Shown here: in pieces, positions 18,011 to 26,793 of the stretch | Position numbering within the stretch: position 1 is the first letter of the stretch | Layout: every line of letters starts with the position of its first letter | Origin: Streptomyces actuosus | GTDB taxonomy: Bacteria; Actinomycetota; Actinomycetes; Streptomycetales; Streptomycetaceae | Length of the DNA: 64,000 bases | Direction of reading: 5' to 3' | NCBI RefSeq assembly: GCF_016921115.1 | Contig: NZ_JAFFZS010000025.1 | Span: forward strand, 51,669 to 115,668 | Position numbers and translations under genes: made by a program | Notes under the pieces: model-generated | Database searches by the model: none | Seen by the model: only the letters and a program-made list of their open reading frames with translations | What the model was told of the DNA's origin: nothing

Positions 18011-18745
18011 ATGGACCAGTACACGGCCGGCCGCGCATCCGGGCAGGACGGCGTGCCCGCGACGCGGCAGACGACACAGCCGGTGGCGCCGTCGGCGATG
18101 CGGCCGGTGACGCGGCCGGCGACGTCCGAGCGGCACGAAGACCCGCGGGCCCGCCGCATGCGGACCCGCCTCGCCGTCTGCGCCACCGCCACGACGGCCA
18201 CCGCGCTGCTGCTGTCCGGCTGCGGCGGCGATTCCTCCGCCGACACGTCGGACAAGGCCGCCGCAGCCTCGGCGGCCCCCTCCAAGGGCATGGACGGAAT
18301 GTCCGACATGGCGATGGGTGACCCCCAGGCCACCCCTGCCGACAAGATCCCCGGCGCCGAGGTGGTGAAGGGCACCTTCGCGTTGCTCGACACCCGTCCG
18401 CCCGGCATGGACGACGTCAAGGGCACGGCCTGGCTGGCCCAGGGACCGAAGGGCACCACGGTGACGGTGTCCCTGACCGGTCTGGAGCCCGGCCACCACT
18501 ACATGGCCCACCTGCACGCCCAGCACTGCGACGCCGACAACGGCGGCCCGCACTTCCGGTTCACCGAGGGCGGCCCGACAGCGCCGCCCAACGAGGTCCA
18601 CCTGATGTTCGACGCGGACGCGTCGGGCAAGGCCATGACGACCGTCGACAACGGCAAGAAGACCGGCACCGGCGCGGTCGCCGTCGTCGTCCACCCCATG
18701 GAAGCAATGGACAACCGGATCGCATGCGCGGACTTCGACTTCTGA
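18011..18745 (+). CDS. superoxide dismutase-like (Cu/Zn SOD family) lipoprotein
   Basis: Exported protein of about 244 aa. The lipobox LLLSGC lies about 65 residues after the chosen ATG, which has AGGAG nine bases upstream. An internal ATG at 18158 would give a normal-length signal peptide but has a poor RBS, and an upstream frame to 17927 is possible. The C-terminal domain carries the SOD-fold motif HHYMAHLHAQHCDADNGGPHF with the copper-ligand HxH and later GAVAVVVHP. Some zinc and copper ligands of true SODs cannot be confirmed by eye. A Met-rich linker (GMDGMSDMAMGD) may bind Cu(I). It overlaps copC by 22 bp. Confidence 0.8.
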   Translation: MDQYTAGRASGQDGVPATRQTTQPVAPSAMRPVTRPATSERHEDPRARRMRTRLAVCATATTATALLLSGCGGDSSADTSDKAAAASAAPSKGMDGMSDMAMGDPQATPADKIPGAEVVKGTFALLDTRPPGMDDVKGTAWLAQGPKGTTVTVSLTGLEPGHHYMAHLHAQHCDADNGGPHFRFTEGGPTAPPNEVHLMFDADASGKAMTTVDNGKKTGTGAVAVVVHPMEAMDNRIACADFDF

Positions 18746-19317
18746 GGGCGCCGGCCGTCCTGACGGCCTGCCTGGGCGTGCTGCTGCTGACCGGCGCGAC
18801 CCCGGCATCCGCCCACACCGCACTGAAGGACGCCACACCGGCACCCGGCTCCACGGTCGGCACCGGAACCGGCGTCGTCGCGCTGACCTTCGTCAAGCTC
18901 AAGCCCGGCACCACACCGGAGATCAGCCTCACCGGACCCGACGGCACCGCGGTGCCCGTCGGCCGACCCACGGTGACCGACGGCGCCGTCACCTGCGCCA
19001 CGGTCAGCCCACTGAAGGCGGGCGTCACCACGCTGACCTACACGGTCACCGCCTCCGACGGCGACACCCAGACCAGCGCCTTCCAGTTCCAGGTCGCCGA
19101 CGGCGCGCAGGCCGTGCGGACCCCGGACGCCTGCCGGGGGCTGAACCTCGCGGCACCGGGCGCGGACCGGGACACGGGGGGCACGCTCCTGGGCCTGGAC
19201 CGCACCACCGCCCTGGTCGCCGTCGCGGCGGCCGTCGCGGCCGCCGGTGGGGCAGCCCTGGTGGTGCGCAGGACGCGCCGCCCGCGATCGAGGGGAAGGA
19301 GGAGAGCTGTGGCGTGA
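18724..19317 (+). CDS. CopC-domain copper-binding protein, membrane anchored
   Basis: Periplasm-facing CopC/YobA-family protein of 197 aa. A signal peptide ends at ASAH; the mature N-terminal His (AHTALKDATPAPGS) is the conserved Cu(II) ligand in this family. A beta-sandwich CopC domain covers about residues 30-125, then a linker and a C-terminal TM helix (TTALVAVAAAVAAAGGAALVV) with a basic cytoplasmic tail. The start lies inside the end of the SOD-like gene, so they are translationally linked. Confidence 0.9.
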   Translation: MRGLRLLRAPAVLTACLGVLLLTGATPASAHTALKDATPAPGSTVGTGTGVVALTFVKLKPGTTPEISLTGPDGTAVPVGRPTVTDGAVTCATVSPLKAGVTTLTYTVTASDGDTQTSAFQFQVADGAQAVRTPDACRGLNLAAPGADRDTGGTLLGLDRTTALVAVAAAVAAAGGAALVVRRTRRPRSRGRRRAVA

Positions 19318-19505
19318 CCGCGGCCCGGCGCCCGCGGGTCCGGCCGTGGTCCGCGCGCGCCCGCTCCCGCCGGGCCCGACGGCACCTCAGGTGCGGTCGG
19401 GCCCGGCCCGCACGGCGCAGGCACCGCACCACGACGAACCCGGCTGCGTCTCCCGCCTCGGGGCGCGGCGCCGCACGTCAGCCACGGGGGCGTGCGGCAC
19501 GCACA

Positions 19506-20831
19506 TCAGGTGTCGGAGGCCTGGGTGCGCCACAGCAGGACGAGTGCCGCGGCCTGGACGCACGCCACCACCGTGATCAGCGCGGGAACCGACACCTCGT
19601 ACAGGACACCGGTCAGGGCCCCGCCCGCCAGCGCGGCGCCGCCCATGACCCCGGCGAAGACGCCGTACGCGGTGGCCCGGCGGCCGGGCGCCACCAGGTC
19701 GGCGACGGTGGCGCGCAGCGTGGACTCCTGCACGCCGACCGCCGCGCCCCACACCAGGGCACCCAGGACGACGACCGCCGTGCTGCCGGCGAACGCCAGC
19801 ACGGGCACGACCGCGGACAGAAGCGGCAGCACGACGAGGACGCGGGGGCCGTGACGGTCGTAGAGCCAGCCGGTGGCGAGCGCGGAGACCGCGTCGGCGA
19901 CCATCGCGGCGGCGTAGAGCACGGGGACCGCGGCGGTGGGCAGCAGATGCCGGGTGACCAGGTGGAAGGAGAGCACACCGAAGGTGGCGAAGCCCAGCAG
20001 GGTGACCGCGGTGAAGGCCGCGTACACCCAGAACGCGCGTGGCAGCCGCGGACGCTCCGCCGCCCCGCCCGGCGGATCCGGAGCCCGGGCGGCGGACCGG
20101 CGGGACGCCCTCTCGTACGCCGCGGGGTCGGTGACCCGGGCGCGCAGCCACACCAGCAGAGCGAGCGCGACCACCCCGGGAACGGCCAGCACACCGAACG
20201 CCGGCGCGTAGTCGCCGCCGGTCACGGCGAGGACACCGGCCACGGTGAGCGGGCCGATCAGCGCACCGACCTGGTCCATCGCCTCGTGCACCGCGAAGCC
20301 GCGGCCACGCCCGGTGGCGGCGGTGGCGTGGGACAGGAGGGTGTCCTTGGCGGGGGAGCGGACCGCCTTGCCGACCCGTTCGGCCACCACCAGCGCACAC
20401 GCGGCCCACAGCACCCCGGTCAGTCCGAGCAGCGGGACACTGGCCGCGGTCAGGGCGTACCCGGCGATCGTCCACCCCCAGAAACGTCCGGTGCGGTCGG
20501 CCAGTGGGCCCGACACCAGCCGCAGTCCCAGCGCGGCGGCCTCCCCGGCGCCCGTGACCACGCCCACCACGGCCGCGGAGGCGCCCAGGTGGGCGAGGAA
20601 CGGGCCGGTGACGGACCGGGCGCCCTCGTAGACGAAGTCCATCAGCAGGCTGACCGTGCCGAAGACCACCACGAAGCGCCACGCCGTCAGCCCCGGCGGC
20701 GACGGCGGCGGCGACGGCCATGGTGCGTCCGGGCCCGGATCCCGCTCCGGCGCGGGCTGTGTGCCGCCGGGTGTGCCGGGTGTGCCGGGCCCTCCGATGT
20801 CGTCGGGTTCGCCGGGGCCGCTGGGACTCAT
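19506..20831 (-). CDS. MFS transporter
   Basis: Major facilitator with 12 predicted TM segments, 441 aa. The ATG at 20831 follows GGAGG; a longer frame to 20876 lacks an RBS. A Pro/Gly-rich cytoplasmic N-tail of ~45 residues precedes TM1. The motif A-like loop GPLADRTGRFWGW between TM2 and TM3 is present, with a second copy TGWLYDRHGPRVL in the C-half. It resembles YfkF/EmrD-type drug or metabolite exporters; the substrate is unknown. Confidence 0.85.
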   Translation of the reverse strand: MSPSGPGEPDDIGGPGTPGTPGGTQPAPERDPGPDAPWPSPPPSPPGLTAWRFVVVFGTVSLLMDFVYEGARSVTGPFLAHLGASAAVVGVVTGAGEAAALGLRLVSGPLADRTGRFWGWTIAGYALTAASVPLLGLTGVLWAACALVVAERVGKAVRSPAKDTLLSHATAATGRGRGFAVHEAMDQVGALIGPLTVAGVLAVTGGDYAPAFGVLAVPGVVALALLVWLRARVTDPAAYERASRRSAARAPDPPGGAAERPRLPRAFWVYAAFTAVTLLGFATFGVLSFHLVTRHLLPTAAVPVLYAAAMVADAVSALATGWLYDRHGPRVLVVLPLLSAVVPVLAFAGSTAVVVLGALVWGAAVGVQESTLRATVADLVAPGRRATAYGVFAGVMGGAALAGGALTGVLYEVSVPALITVVACVQAAALVLLWRTQASDT

Positions 20832-20909
20832 GTCCTCCCCCTCCTCACCGGCACGCCGCGCTGCCGGGTCCCGCACGGTCCGCCGTGTGCTCGGCGGTGC
20901 GCACGCCGC

Positions 20910-21860
20910 CTATGACACGCCCACCGTTTCCAGCAGGAGGTGCAGGTCGCGGGTGGCCTCCGCGGTGGCGAGGGTGGCCGCGACGAGGACGGCCGCGGTG
21001 GTGGTGGCCAGGATCCGGTGACGGTCCAGGGGCGGCGCGAGCAGGGCGGCGACGCGGCGGGGGACCGGGCCCGCCGAGGCCAGGGGCCCGCGGCGGCCGA
21101 GGAAGCCCAGGATGCCGAGGGCGGCGCCCGCCGGGCGGGGCGGGGCGGGCCGGCTGTGCTGCGCGAGGGCGGCCTTGCCCACGGTCCGGGCGACGCGGCC
21201 GCGGTCACCGGTCCGGGCGGCGGCGTCCTCGTCGGCCCAGCGCTCGATGGTGTACGTGACGGCGGCGGCCAGCGGACGCAGCAGCGGATTGGCGGAGGCG
21301 CCGAGCTGGGCGAGGGCGACGAAGGCGTAGTGGTGCCCGCTGAGATGGGCGCGCTCATGGGCGAGCAGGACGGCGCGCTCGCTCCGGTCGAGCCGGTCGA
21401 GCATGCCGGTGGAGACGACGACCCGGCCCGGCAGCCCCGGTACGGCGAACGCGTCGGGGACCTCGTCGTCGACGACGACCAGGCCGTCGCGCGTGGGCAT
21501 GCAGGCCGCGTCGACGGCGGCGGAGGCCAGGGTGCGGGCCCGGCGCCAGAGCATGCGGGCGGCCGTGACGAGGGCGCCGCCGAGCAGGAGCCCGGCGATC
21601 AGGGCGACGGAGAGTTCCGCGGGGGCGTCGCGCTGGGCGGTGTGCGCCGACCAGTGGCCGAGCGCGGCGAGCTGCGGGACGCGCAGCAGGCCGGTGGCCG
21701 CCAGCAGACCCAGCGAGACGGTGCTCGCCGCGCCCAGGACGAGCGCGGAGGCGGTGAGCAGCCAGGTCGCCAGGCGGGGCTCGCACCGCTCCGCCAGCGG
21801 GCGGGCGCCGAGCGGGGCCGGCAGACAGAGCAGCAGCGGGACGTACACGGCGACATGCAT
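20910..21860 (-). CDS. M56-family (BlaR1/MecR1-like) membrane metallopeptidase
   Basis: Integral membrane zinc protease of 316 aa. The zinc motif HERAH (HExxH) lies in AVLLAHERAHLSG (about residues 165-177), with a downstream acidic ligand in ERWADEDAAAR. Four hydrophobic segments surround the catalytic domain. In BlaR1 systems this domain is activated by a surface sensor and inactivates BlaI. Here no penicillin-binding sensor domain is attached, so the trigger is unknown. It follows the BlaI-type repressor by 13 bp, as in other actinobacterial BlaI-M56 pairs. Confidence 0.88.
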   Translation of the reverse strand: MHVAVYVPLLLCLPAPLGARPLAERCEPRLATWLLTASALVLGAASTVSLGLLAATGLLRVPQLAALGHWSAHTAQRDAPAELSVALIAGLLLGGALVTAARMLWRRARTLASAAVDAACMPTRDGLVVVDDEVPDAFAVPGLPGRVVVSTGMLDRLDRSERAVLLAHERAHLSGHHYAFVALAQLGASANPLLRPLAAAVTYTIERWADEDAAARTGDRGRVARTVGKAALAQHSRPAPPRPAGAALGILGFLGRRGPLASAGPVPRRVAALLAPPLDRHRILATTTAAVLVAATLATAEATRDLHLLLETVGVS

Positions 21861-21873
21861 GCGGGCGCCTCCC

Positions 21874-22263
21874 TCACCGGCCGGGCTTCTGCTCGGGGTC
21901 GAGGAGGTGACGTAGCAGGTCGGCGTCGGTGTCCGACAGGGTGTCGGCGAAGCGGGCCAGCACGGCCTCCCGGTCGGGCCGCTCCTCCAGCACGGTGCGC
22001 ATGCGACGGGCGGCGAACCCGGCGTCGTCGGTCACCGGGGCGTAGGCGTAGGCCCGGCCGCGCGGGGTGCGGGTGAGCAGGTCCTTGGCGTGCATCCGGG
22101 TCAGGATCGTCACCACGGTGCTGTAGGCGAGTCCGCCGCCGAGCCGTTCGGTGACCTCGCCCGGGGTCAGCGCGGCGTCCGCCCGGTGCAGCAGGGTGAG
22201 GATCTCGGCCTCGCGGGCGCCGTTGGGCCGCTTGGGGCCCCGGTCCTGGGTCTCGCCGCGCAT
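21874..22263 (-). CDS. BlaI/MecI/CopY-family transcriptional repressor
   Basis: Winged-helix repressor of 129 aa. REAEILTLLHRADAALTPGEV is the first helix pair, and LAYSTVVTILTRMHAKDLLTR contains the recognition helix; the C-terminal helices give dimerisation and would carry the site cut by the M56 partner. Two operator dyads lie 25-61 bp upstream, so it should repress itself, the protease and possibly the divergent dedA. Confidence 0.92.
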   Translation of the reverse strand: MRGETQDRGPKRPNGAREAEILTLLHRADAALTPGEVTERLGGGLAYSTVVTILTRMHAKDLLTRTPRGRAYAYAPVTDDAGFAARRMRTVLEERPDREAVLARFADTLSDTDADLLRHLLDPEQKPGR

Positions 22264-22287
22264 GGGTTTGTCGTTCTCCCGCTCGTC

Positions 22288-22324
22288 TTCTACATTCGTG
22301 TAGAACTTCTACGGCGGTGTAAAA
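22288..22324. promoter_or_regulatory. tandem BlaI-type operators
   Basis: Dyad 1 at 22288-22305 is TTCTACA-TTCG-TGTAGAA with perfect 7-bp arms. Dyad 2 at 22307-22324 is TTCTACG-GCGG-TGTAAAA, a near copy, with centres 19 bp apart. The core TACA-(n4)-TGTA matches what is known for BlaI-family boxes. The pair lies between divergent blaI-like and dedA genes. Confidence 0.85.
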
Positions 22325-22408
22325 CTCGCCGTCTCCTGAGTGTGCCACGCGTGTGTGTCCGGGGGCAGTCCGCACCCGGTGGCCGCGCCCGGCCGGAAAG
22401 GATCCAGG

Positions 22409-23074
22409 GTGATCCAGGCCCTCAACCCGCTGGACGCCACCTCGCTGCTGACGGCGTTCGGCACCGTGGGCGTGTTCCTGGCGCTGTTCGCCGAGACAGG
22501 CCTGCTGATCGGCTTCTTCCTGCCCGGCGACTCGCTGCTGTTCACAGCCGGGCTGCTGTGCACCACGCACGGCGGAAGCGGCGGCGTGCACCTGGCGCTG
22601 CCGGCCGTGCTGGCCGCCGCCGCGGCCGGGGCCCTGCTCGGTGCCCAGGTGGGGCACCTCCTCGGCCGCCGTGCGGGCCGGACGCTGCTGGCCCGCACCC
22701 GCAACCGGCACCTGGCGGACGGCGTCTCGCGGGCCGAGGACCTGCTCGCCCGGTACGGCCACGGCAAGGCCATCGTGCTCGCCCGCTTCGTCCCGGTGGT
22801 GCGCACCGTCCTCAACCCGCTGGCCGGCATCGTGGGCGTGCCCACCCGCACCTTCGCCCTCTGGCAGATCATCGGCGGACTGCTCTGGACGGCCGGCCTG
22901 GTCCTCGGCGGCTACGCCCTCGGGTCGAGCATCCCGAACGTCGACCGCTACCTGCTCCCGCTGGTCGGCCTGATCGTGGCCGTCTCCCTGCTGCCGTTGC
23001 TCCTGGAGGCGCTGCGGGCCCGCCGCCGTGCCCGCGCGGCGGCACACGCCCCGACCCGTGAGCACGCGGGGTGA
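22409..23074 (+). CDS. DedA/SNARE-associated family membrane protein
   Basis: DedA protein of 221 aa. The GTG at 22409 has GGAAAGGA upstream; the frame is open further but begins in the operator. Features: FAETGLLIGFFLPGDSLLFTAG (re-entrant helix, residues ~22-43), then LLGAQVGHLLGRRAGR and the signature RFVPVVRTVLNPLAGI with the essential Arg pair. Some DedA proteins recycle undecaprenyl phosphate across the membrane. The neighbouring uppP gene makes that role attractive here. Confidence 0.9.
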   Translation: MIQALNPLDATSLLTAFGTVGVFLALFAETGLLIGFFLPGDSLLFTAGLLCTTHGGSGGVHLALPAVLAAAAAGALLGAQVGHLLGRRAGRTLLARTRNRHLADGVSRAEDLLARYGHGKAIVLARFVPVVRTVLNPLAGIVGVPTRTFALWQIIGGLLWTAGLVLGGYALGSSIPNVDRYLLPLVGLIVAVSLLPLLLEALRARRRARAAAHAPTREHAG

Positions 23075-23082
23075 GCCCCGCG
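23065..23082 (+). terminator. hairpin overlapping the dedA stop codon
   Basis: CGCGGGG-TGAG-CCCCGCG, 7-bp stem with the TGA stop in the loop. The following 356 bp (23083-23438) before uppP are extremely GC-rich, with repeated CTCGGCCCGGGC-like motifs, and contain no gene I can support. Confidence 0.5.
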
Positions 23083-23438
23083 CCCCCGCCCCGCGCCACC
23101 CGTGGTCCCGCTGCCGCCCGCCGCGTCACCTCCCCTGCCCTGGCGCCGGCCTCGGCCCGGGCCTCGGCCCCGGCTCCGATGTGGGTGCCGGTGCCGGGCC
23201 GAGCCGTCCGCGTCGGGGTGGTCCGAGCCGCAGTCACCGGCGCGGCCCGTACCGCCGGTGACTCCCGCGCCGCCGCTGCTGTCCGCGCCGGGGCGATCCG
23301 CGCCACCGGCGCCCTCGGTGCCGATGCGGTCCGTTCCGCCCCGGCCGTCCGCGCCGTCGGCGCACCCTCCGGCCGAAGGCCGGCCACCGTGGGGGCCTGG
23401 CTCCGCCTACCCCCGACATGCCTCAGATTGGGACCCCG

Positions 23439-24275
23439 ATGAGTGCCATCAGCCTTGGTCAGTCCGTCGTCCTCGGCGTCGTCGAAGGATTGACCGAGTT
23501 CCTGCCCGTCTCCTCCACCGGCCACCTCAAGATCGCCGAAGGGCTCATGGGGATCCCGGTCGACGACGACTCCGTCGTCGGTTTCTCCGCCGTCATCCAG
23601 GTCGGCGCCATCGCCGCCCTGCTCGTCTACTTCTTCCAGGACATCCGCCGCTTCGTCACCGCATGGGGCCGCGGCCTGCGGAACAAGGAGGAGCGGTACC
23701 ACCACGACTACAAGTTCGCCTGGTGGGTCATCTACGCGACCGTCCCGATCGTGATCGTGGGCCTGGCCGCCAAGCCGCTCATCGAGGGCCCGCTCGCCTC
23801 GCTGTGGGTGGTGGCGGGCTCGCTCATCGTCGGATCCGGCGTGATGTGGGTCGCCGACCAGATGGGACGCCACAAGCGCGGAGAGGACGACACCTCGTTC
23901 AAGGACGCGATGCTGGTCGGCACCTCGCAGATCCTCGCGCTGCTCTTCCCCGGCTTCTCCCGGTCCGGCGCCACCATGTCCACCGCCCTCATGCTGGACC
24001 TGGACCGCGTCGCCGCCACCCGCCTGTCCTTCTTCCTCGGCATCCCGGCGCTGACCGGCGCGGGACTGTACGAGCTGAAGGACGCCCTGGGCGCCGGCGT
24101 GGGCGTCGTCCCGCTGGCCGTCGGCACGGCCGTCTCCTTCGTGGTCGCCTACGCCACCATCGCCTGGCTGCTGAAGTTCGTCGCCACGCACTCCTTCAAC
24201 GCCTTCGTCGTGTACCGGGTCCTCATCGGCACAGCACTCCTCGGCCTGCTGGCCACCGGCGTGCTCACGGCCTGA
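23439..24275 (+). CDS. uppP: undecaprenyl-diphosphatase UppP (BacA)
   Basis: Membrane phosphatase of 278 aa that dephosphorylates undecaprenyl pyrophosphate to the carrier phosphate for peptidoglycan synthesis; overexpression gives bacitracin resistance in other bacteria. Both catalytic motifs are present: VEGLTEFLPVSSTGH (residues ~15-29) and PGFSRSGATMS (about 171-181). I chose the ATG at 23439 for its standard MSAISLGQSVVLGVVEG start; an ATG at 23418 adds seven residues. A very strong terminator follows. Confidence 0.94.
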   Translation: MSAISLGQSVVLGVVEGLTEFLPVSSTGHLKIAEGLMGIPVDDDSVVGFSAVIQVGAIAALLVYFFQDIRRFVTAWGRGLRNKEERYHHDYKFAWWVIYATVPIVIVGLAAKPLIEGPLASLWVVAGSLIVGSGVMWVADQMGRHKRGEDDTSFKDAMLVGTSQILALLFPGFSRSGATMSTALMLDLDRVAATRLSFFLGIPALTGAGLYELKDALGAGVGVVPLAVGTAVSFVVAYATIAWLLKFVATHSFNAFVVYRVLIGTALLGLLATGVLTA

Positions 24276-24368
24276 CCGCCATCGCCCGGCACCCGTACCA
24301 CCACGGACGCACGGCACGGCTGCCCGGCCGGCACCGCCGACGGCAGTTCGCCTCGGCCGTCTCCGCGT

Positions 24369-24410
24369 GAGGGCCGGTCCCGCTCCGCCGCCGGAGCGGG
24401 ACCGGCCCTC
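24369..24410 (+). terminator. 19-bp perfect hairpin terminator after uppP
   Basis: Positions 24369-24387 pair perfectly with 24392-24410 around a CCGC loop, ~93 bp after the uppP stop. No T-tract. The remaining 24411-24595 holds no gene and leads to the SWIM gene. Confidence 0.85.
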
Positions 24411-24595
24411 GTCCGTGGCGGGTACACCCTCGCCCGTTCCGCCCCCGCCCGGCCACCTCTCCCGCGCCGAGGCGCCCGGCCCTGGGCCGGGCCGAGAGGC
24501 CGATCCCGGGGCAAGGCGCTCCGCGCGCCCCGCCCGCGCCCCCTACGCTGGCGGAGCGGCAACCGCACCACCACAGCAGGACGGGAAACGGACCC

Positions 24596-26272
24596 ATGCG
24601 CGTCATCACCGAGGCGAACCTCAAGAAGCTGGCCGGTGCCCGTTCCTTCGAACGGGGCCGCGGCTACCTGGACGCGGTGTCCGGGGTCGAGATCGGTGAC
24701 GGCTGGGTCAGCGCCAGCGTCCACGGCACCGAGCGGTACGAGGTGGAGTTGGTCCTGGACGGGCCCGGCGGGCCGACCGGCACCTGTGACTGCCCGTACG
24801 GCCTGGACGGCAACTTCTGCAAGCACCTGGTCGCCCTCGGCCTGACGGTGCTCGCCCGGCGGGCGAGCCTGCCGCGGCAACGGAAGGCCGCCCAGGACCG
24901 CGCACAGCACCTCGACGCATGGCTGTCCGCCCTGCCCAAGGCCGAGTTGCTCGCCCTGCTGCGGGAACAGATCGACGAGGACCGGCAGTTGCGGCGCCGC
25001 CTGGAACTGAAGGCCGCGAGCGCCCGCGGGGACCTCGACGCGGTCCGGTCCCGCATCCGTGAACTGCTCGACATCGGCCCCTTCGCCCAGTACGGCCACG
25101 TCGAGTACGCCGATGCCCGCGCCTACGCCGACCAGGCCGGGCAGGCGGTGTCCGCGATCAGGGAGCTGACCGGTTCGGGCCGGGCCACCGACGCGATCAC
25201 CCTGGCGCGGGAGGCGATGCGGCAGCTGGCCGAGGCGCAGGAGAGCGTCGACGACTCCGACGGCCGGCTCGGGCAGATCGGCGCGGACCTGGCCGAGGCC
25301 CACCTCGACGCGTGCCGGACGGCACGCCCCGACCCCGGGGAACTCGCGCGCTGGCTGGTCGGTCATGTGCTCGGCGACATCGACGACGGTCTGACGGACA
25401 TCGATCCGCTCGACTACGAGGACGTCCTCGGCGCCCCGGGAACGGCCGTCCTGCGGAGGACGACGGTCGAGGCGTGGCAGCGCAACCGGCGCGGCTGGGC
25501 GGAGAAGTACCTGATGGAGCGTCTGGCCTCGGCGGACGGCGACGTCGACGCGGTGATCGCCGTGCACGCCGCCGGCCCCTCACCCGACGGCCGTACCCAT
25601 CTGCTCATCGCCGCCGAGCTGGACGCCGCCCGGCGCTCCGACGAGGCCCTGCACTGGGCCGAACGCGGCATCCGGGAAACCCGTGACCTCGCAGCCGTCG
25701 ACACCGGCCTCGTCGACTACCTCTGCGACCGCTACACGCAGGCGGGCCGTCCGGCGGACGCCGTCTCCGTGCGCCGTGACCACTTCGGCGCCCGCCGCAC
25801 CCTGGCCGCGTACCGGCAGTTGCGCGCCGCCGCGCGGGCCGCGGACCGCTGGACGGCCGAGCGTGAGAACGCCCTCGCCCGACTACGTGCCGACGCCGAA
25901 CAGCGGCAGCACGGCCGGTGGGCCGGCCCGGTCCTGGTCGACGCCCTGCTCGACGACGAGGACGTCGACGCCGCCTGGCAGGCGGCCGTCGAGACCGGCG
26001 CCGACGACCGGCAGTGGCTCACCCTCGCCGACCAGGCACGGGCCCGCCGTCCCGCCGACGCCCTCGGCGTCTACCTGCGGCTGGCCGAACCACTGACCGG
26101 GCAGACCGGCAACCCGGTCTACGAACGGCTCGTGGCCCTCCTGCTGAGCATCCGCGACTGCCACCGCCGCCTGGCCACGGAGGACGCGTTCACCGCGTAC
26201 GTCACCACCCTGCGCGCCGCCCACGAGCGCAAGCGCAACCTCATGCGGCTGATGGACGAACACGGCCTCTGA
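24596..26272 (+). CDS. SWIM zinc-finger protein with helical repeat body
   Basis: Cytosolic protein of 558 aa. The SWIM zinc finger CDCPYGLDGNFCKH (Cys-x-Cys...Cys-x-His) is at about residues 63-76, preceded by RSFERGRGYLDAV, typical of this family. The remainder is alpha-helical with TPR-like segments. SWIM domains bind DNA or protein; no enzymatic domain is attached. A diverged paralogous C-terminal fragment occurs at 33803-34149, and a methyltransferase scar abuts the stop codon. Confidence 0.88.
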   Translation: MRVITEANLKKLAGARSFERGRGYLDAVSGVEIGDGWVSASVHGTERYEVELVLDGPGGPTGTCDCPYGLDGNFCKHLVALGLTVLARRASLPRQRKAAQDRAQHLDAWLSALPKAELLALLREQIDEDRQLRRRLELKAASARGDLDAVRSRIRELLDIGPFAQYGHVEYADARAYADQAGQAVSAIRELTGSGRATDAITLAREAMRQLAEAQESVDDSDGRLGQIGADLAEAHLDACRTARPDPGELARWLVGHVLGDIDDGLTDIDPLDYEDVLGAPGTAVLRRTTVEAWQRNRRGWAEKYLMERLASADGDVDAVIAVHAAGPSPDGRTHLLIAAELDAARRSDEALHWAERGIRETRDLAAVDTGLVDYLCDRYTQAGRPADAVSVRRDHFGARRTLAAYRQLRAAARAADRWTAERENALARLRADAEQRQHGRWAGPVLVDALLDDEDVDAAWQAAVETGADDRQWLTLADQARARRPADALGVYLRLAEPLTGQTGNPVYERLVALLLSIRDCHRRLATEDAFTAYVTTLRAAHERKRNLMRLMDEHGL

Positions 26273-26615
26273 GCCGGACGCGGCGACTTCGCGGACGTCC
26301 CCCCGGGCGGGCGACGTCCACCTTCTCTCCCGCGTCCTGCACGACTGGGACGACGACCGTTGCCTGACCATCCTACGCTGCTCCGCCGACGCCATGCCGG
26401 CGCACGCCGACCTCCTCGTCGTCGAACGCCTCCTGACGCCCGACGACACCCCGTCCCTGGCCACCGCGCGGGAACTCCACACGATGTGCAACACCGGGGG
26501 CCGCGAGCGCACCGCGGACCACTACGCGCGACTCCTGAACGCCGCCGGACTCGACCTCGTCGCCCACACCCCCCTCCCTCTCGGCGCCCGCACCCTGCAC
26601 GTCCGGAGGGCCTGA
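26273..26615 (+). pseudogene. C-terminal remnant of an O-methyltransferase
   Basis: Directly after the SWIM stop the sequence reads AGRGDFADVP, then after a one-base shift near 26303-26310 GDVHLLSRVLHDWDDDRC, ELHTMCNTGGRERT and a final LDLVAHTPLPLGARTLHV. This is the SAM-binding C-terminal end of plant/polyketide-type family 2 O-methyltransferases (the LLSRVLHDWDD motif). The N-terminal two thirds are absent and the frame is broken, so it is a dead fragment left by a deletion or recombination event. From 26616 to 26793 nothing recognisable follows. Confidence 0.82.
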
Positions 26616-26793
26616 CGCGCCGGTATCAAGTGGCAGAAGACGCCACCGTGGCCGTCGAGTGCACCATGGTCCGGCTCGCCGGACATCCTCGCCCCAACCG
26701 CTGTCACGAGCGCAAGGCCACTTGCTTCCCGGAGTTCCCCAGCAGTGCCTGCACCGTCATCTCCACCGCAGGCTCACCACATGTGATGACCTC

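Noticed and set aside
26616..26793. Possible gene or IS remnant between the methyltransferase scar and the EEP gene
   Set aside because: Translations in all frames show no recognisable motif, RBS or codon bias.
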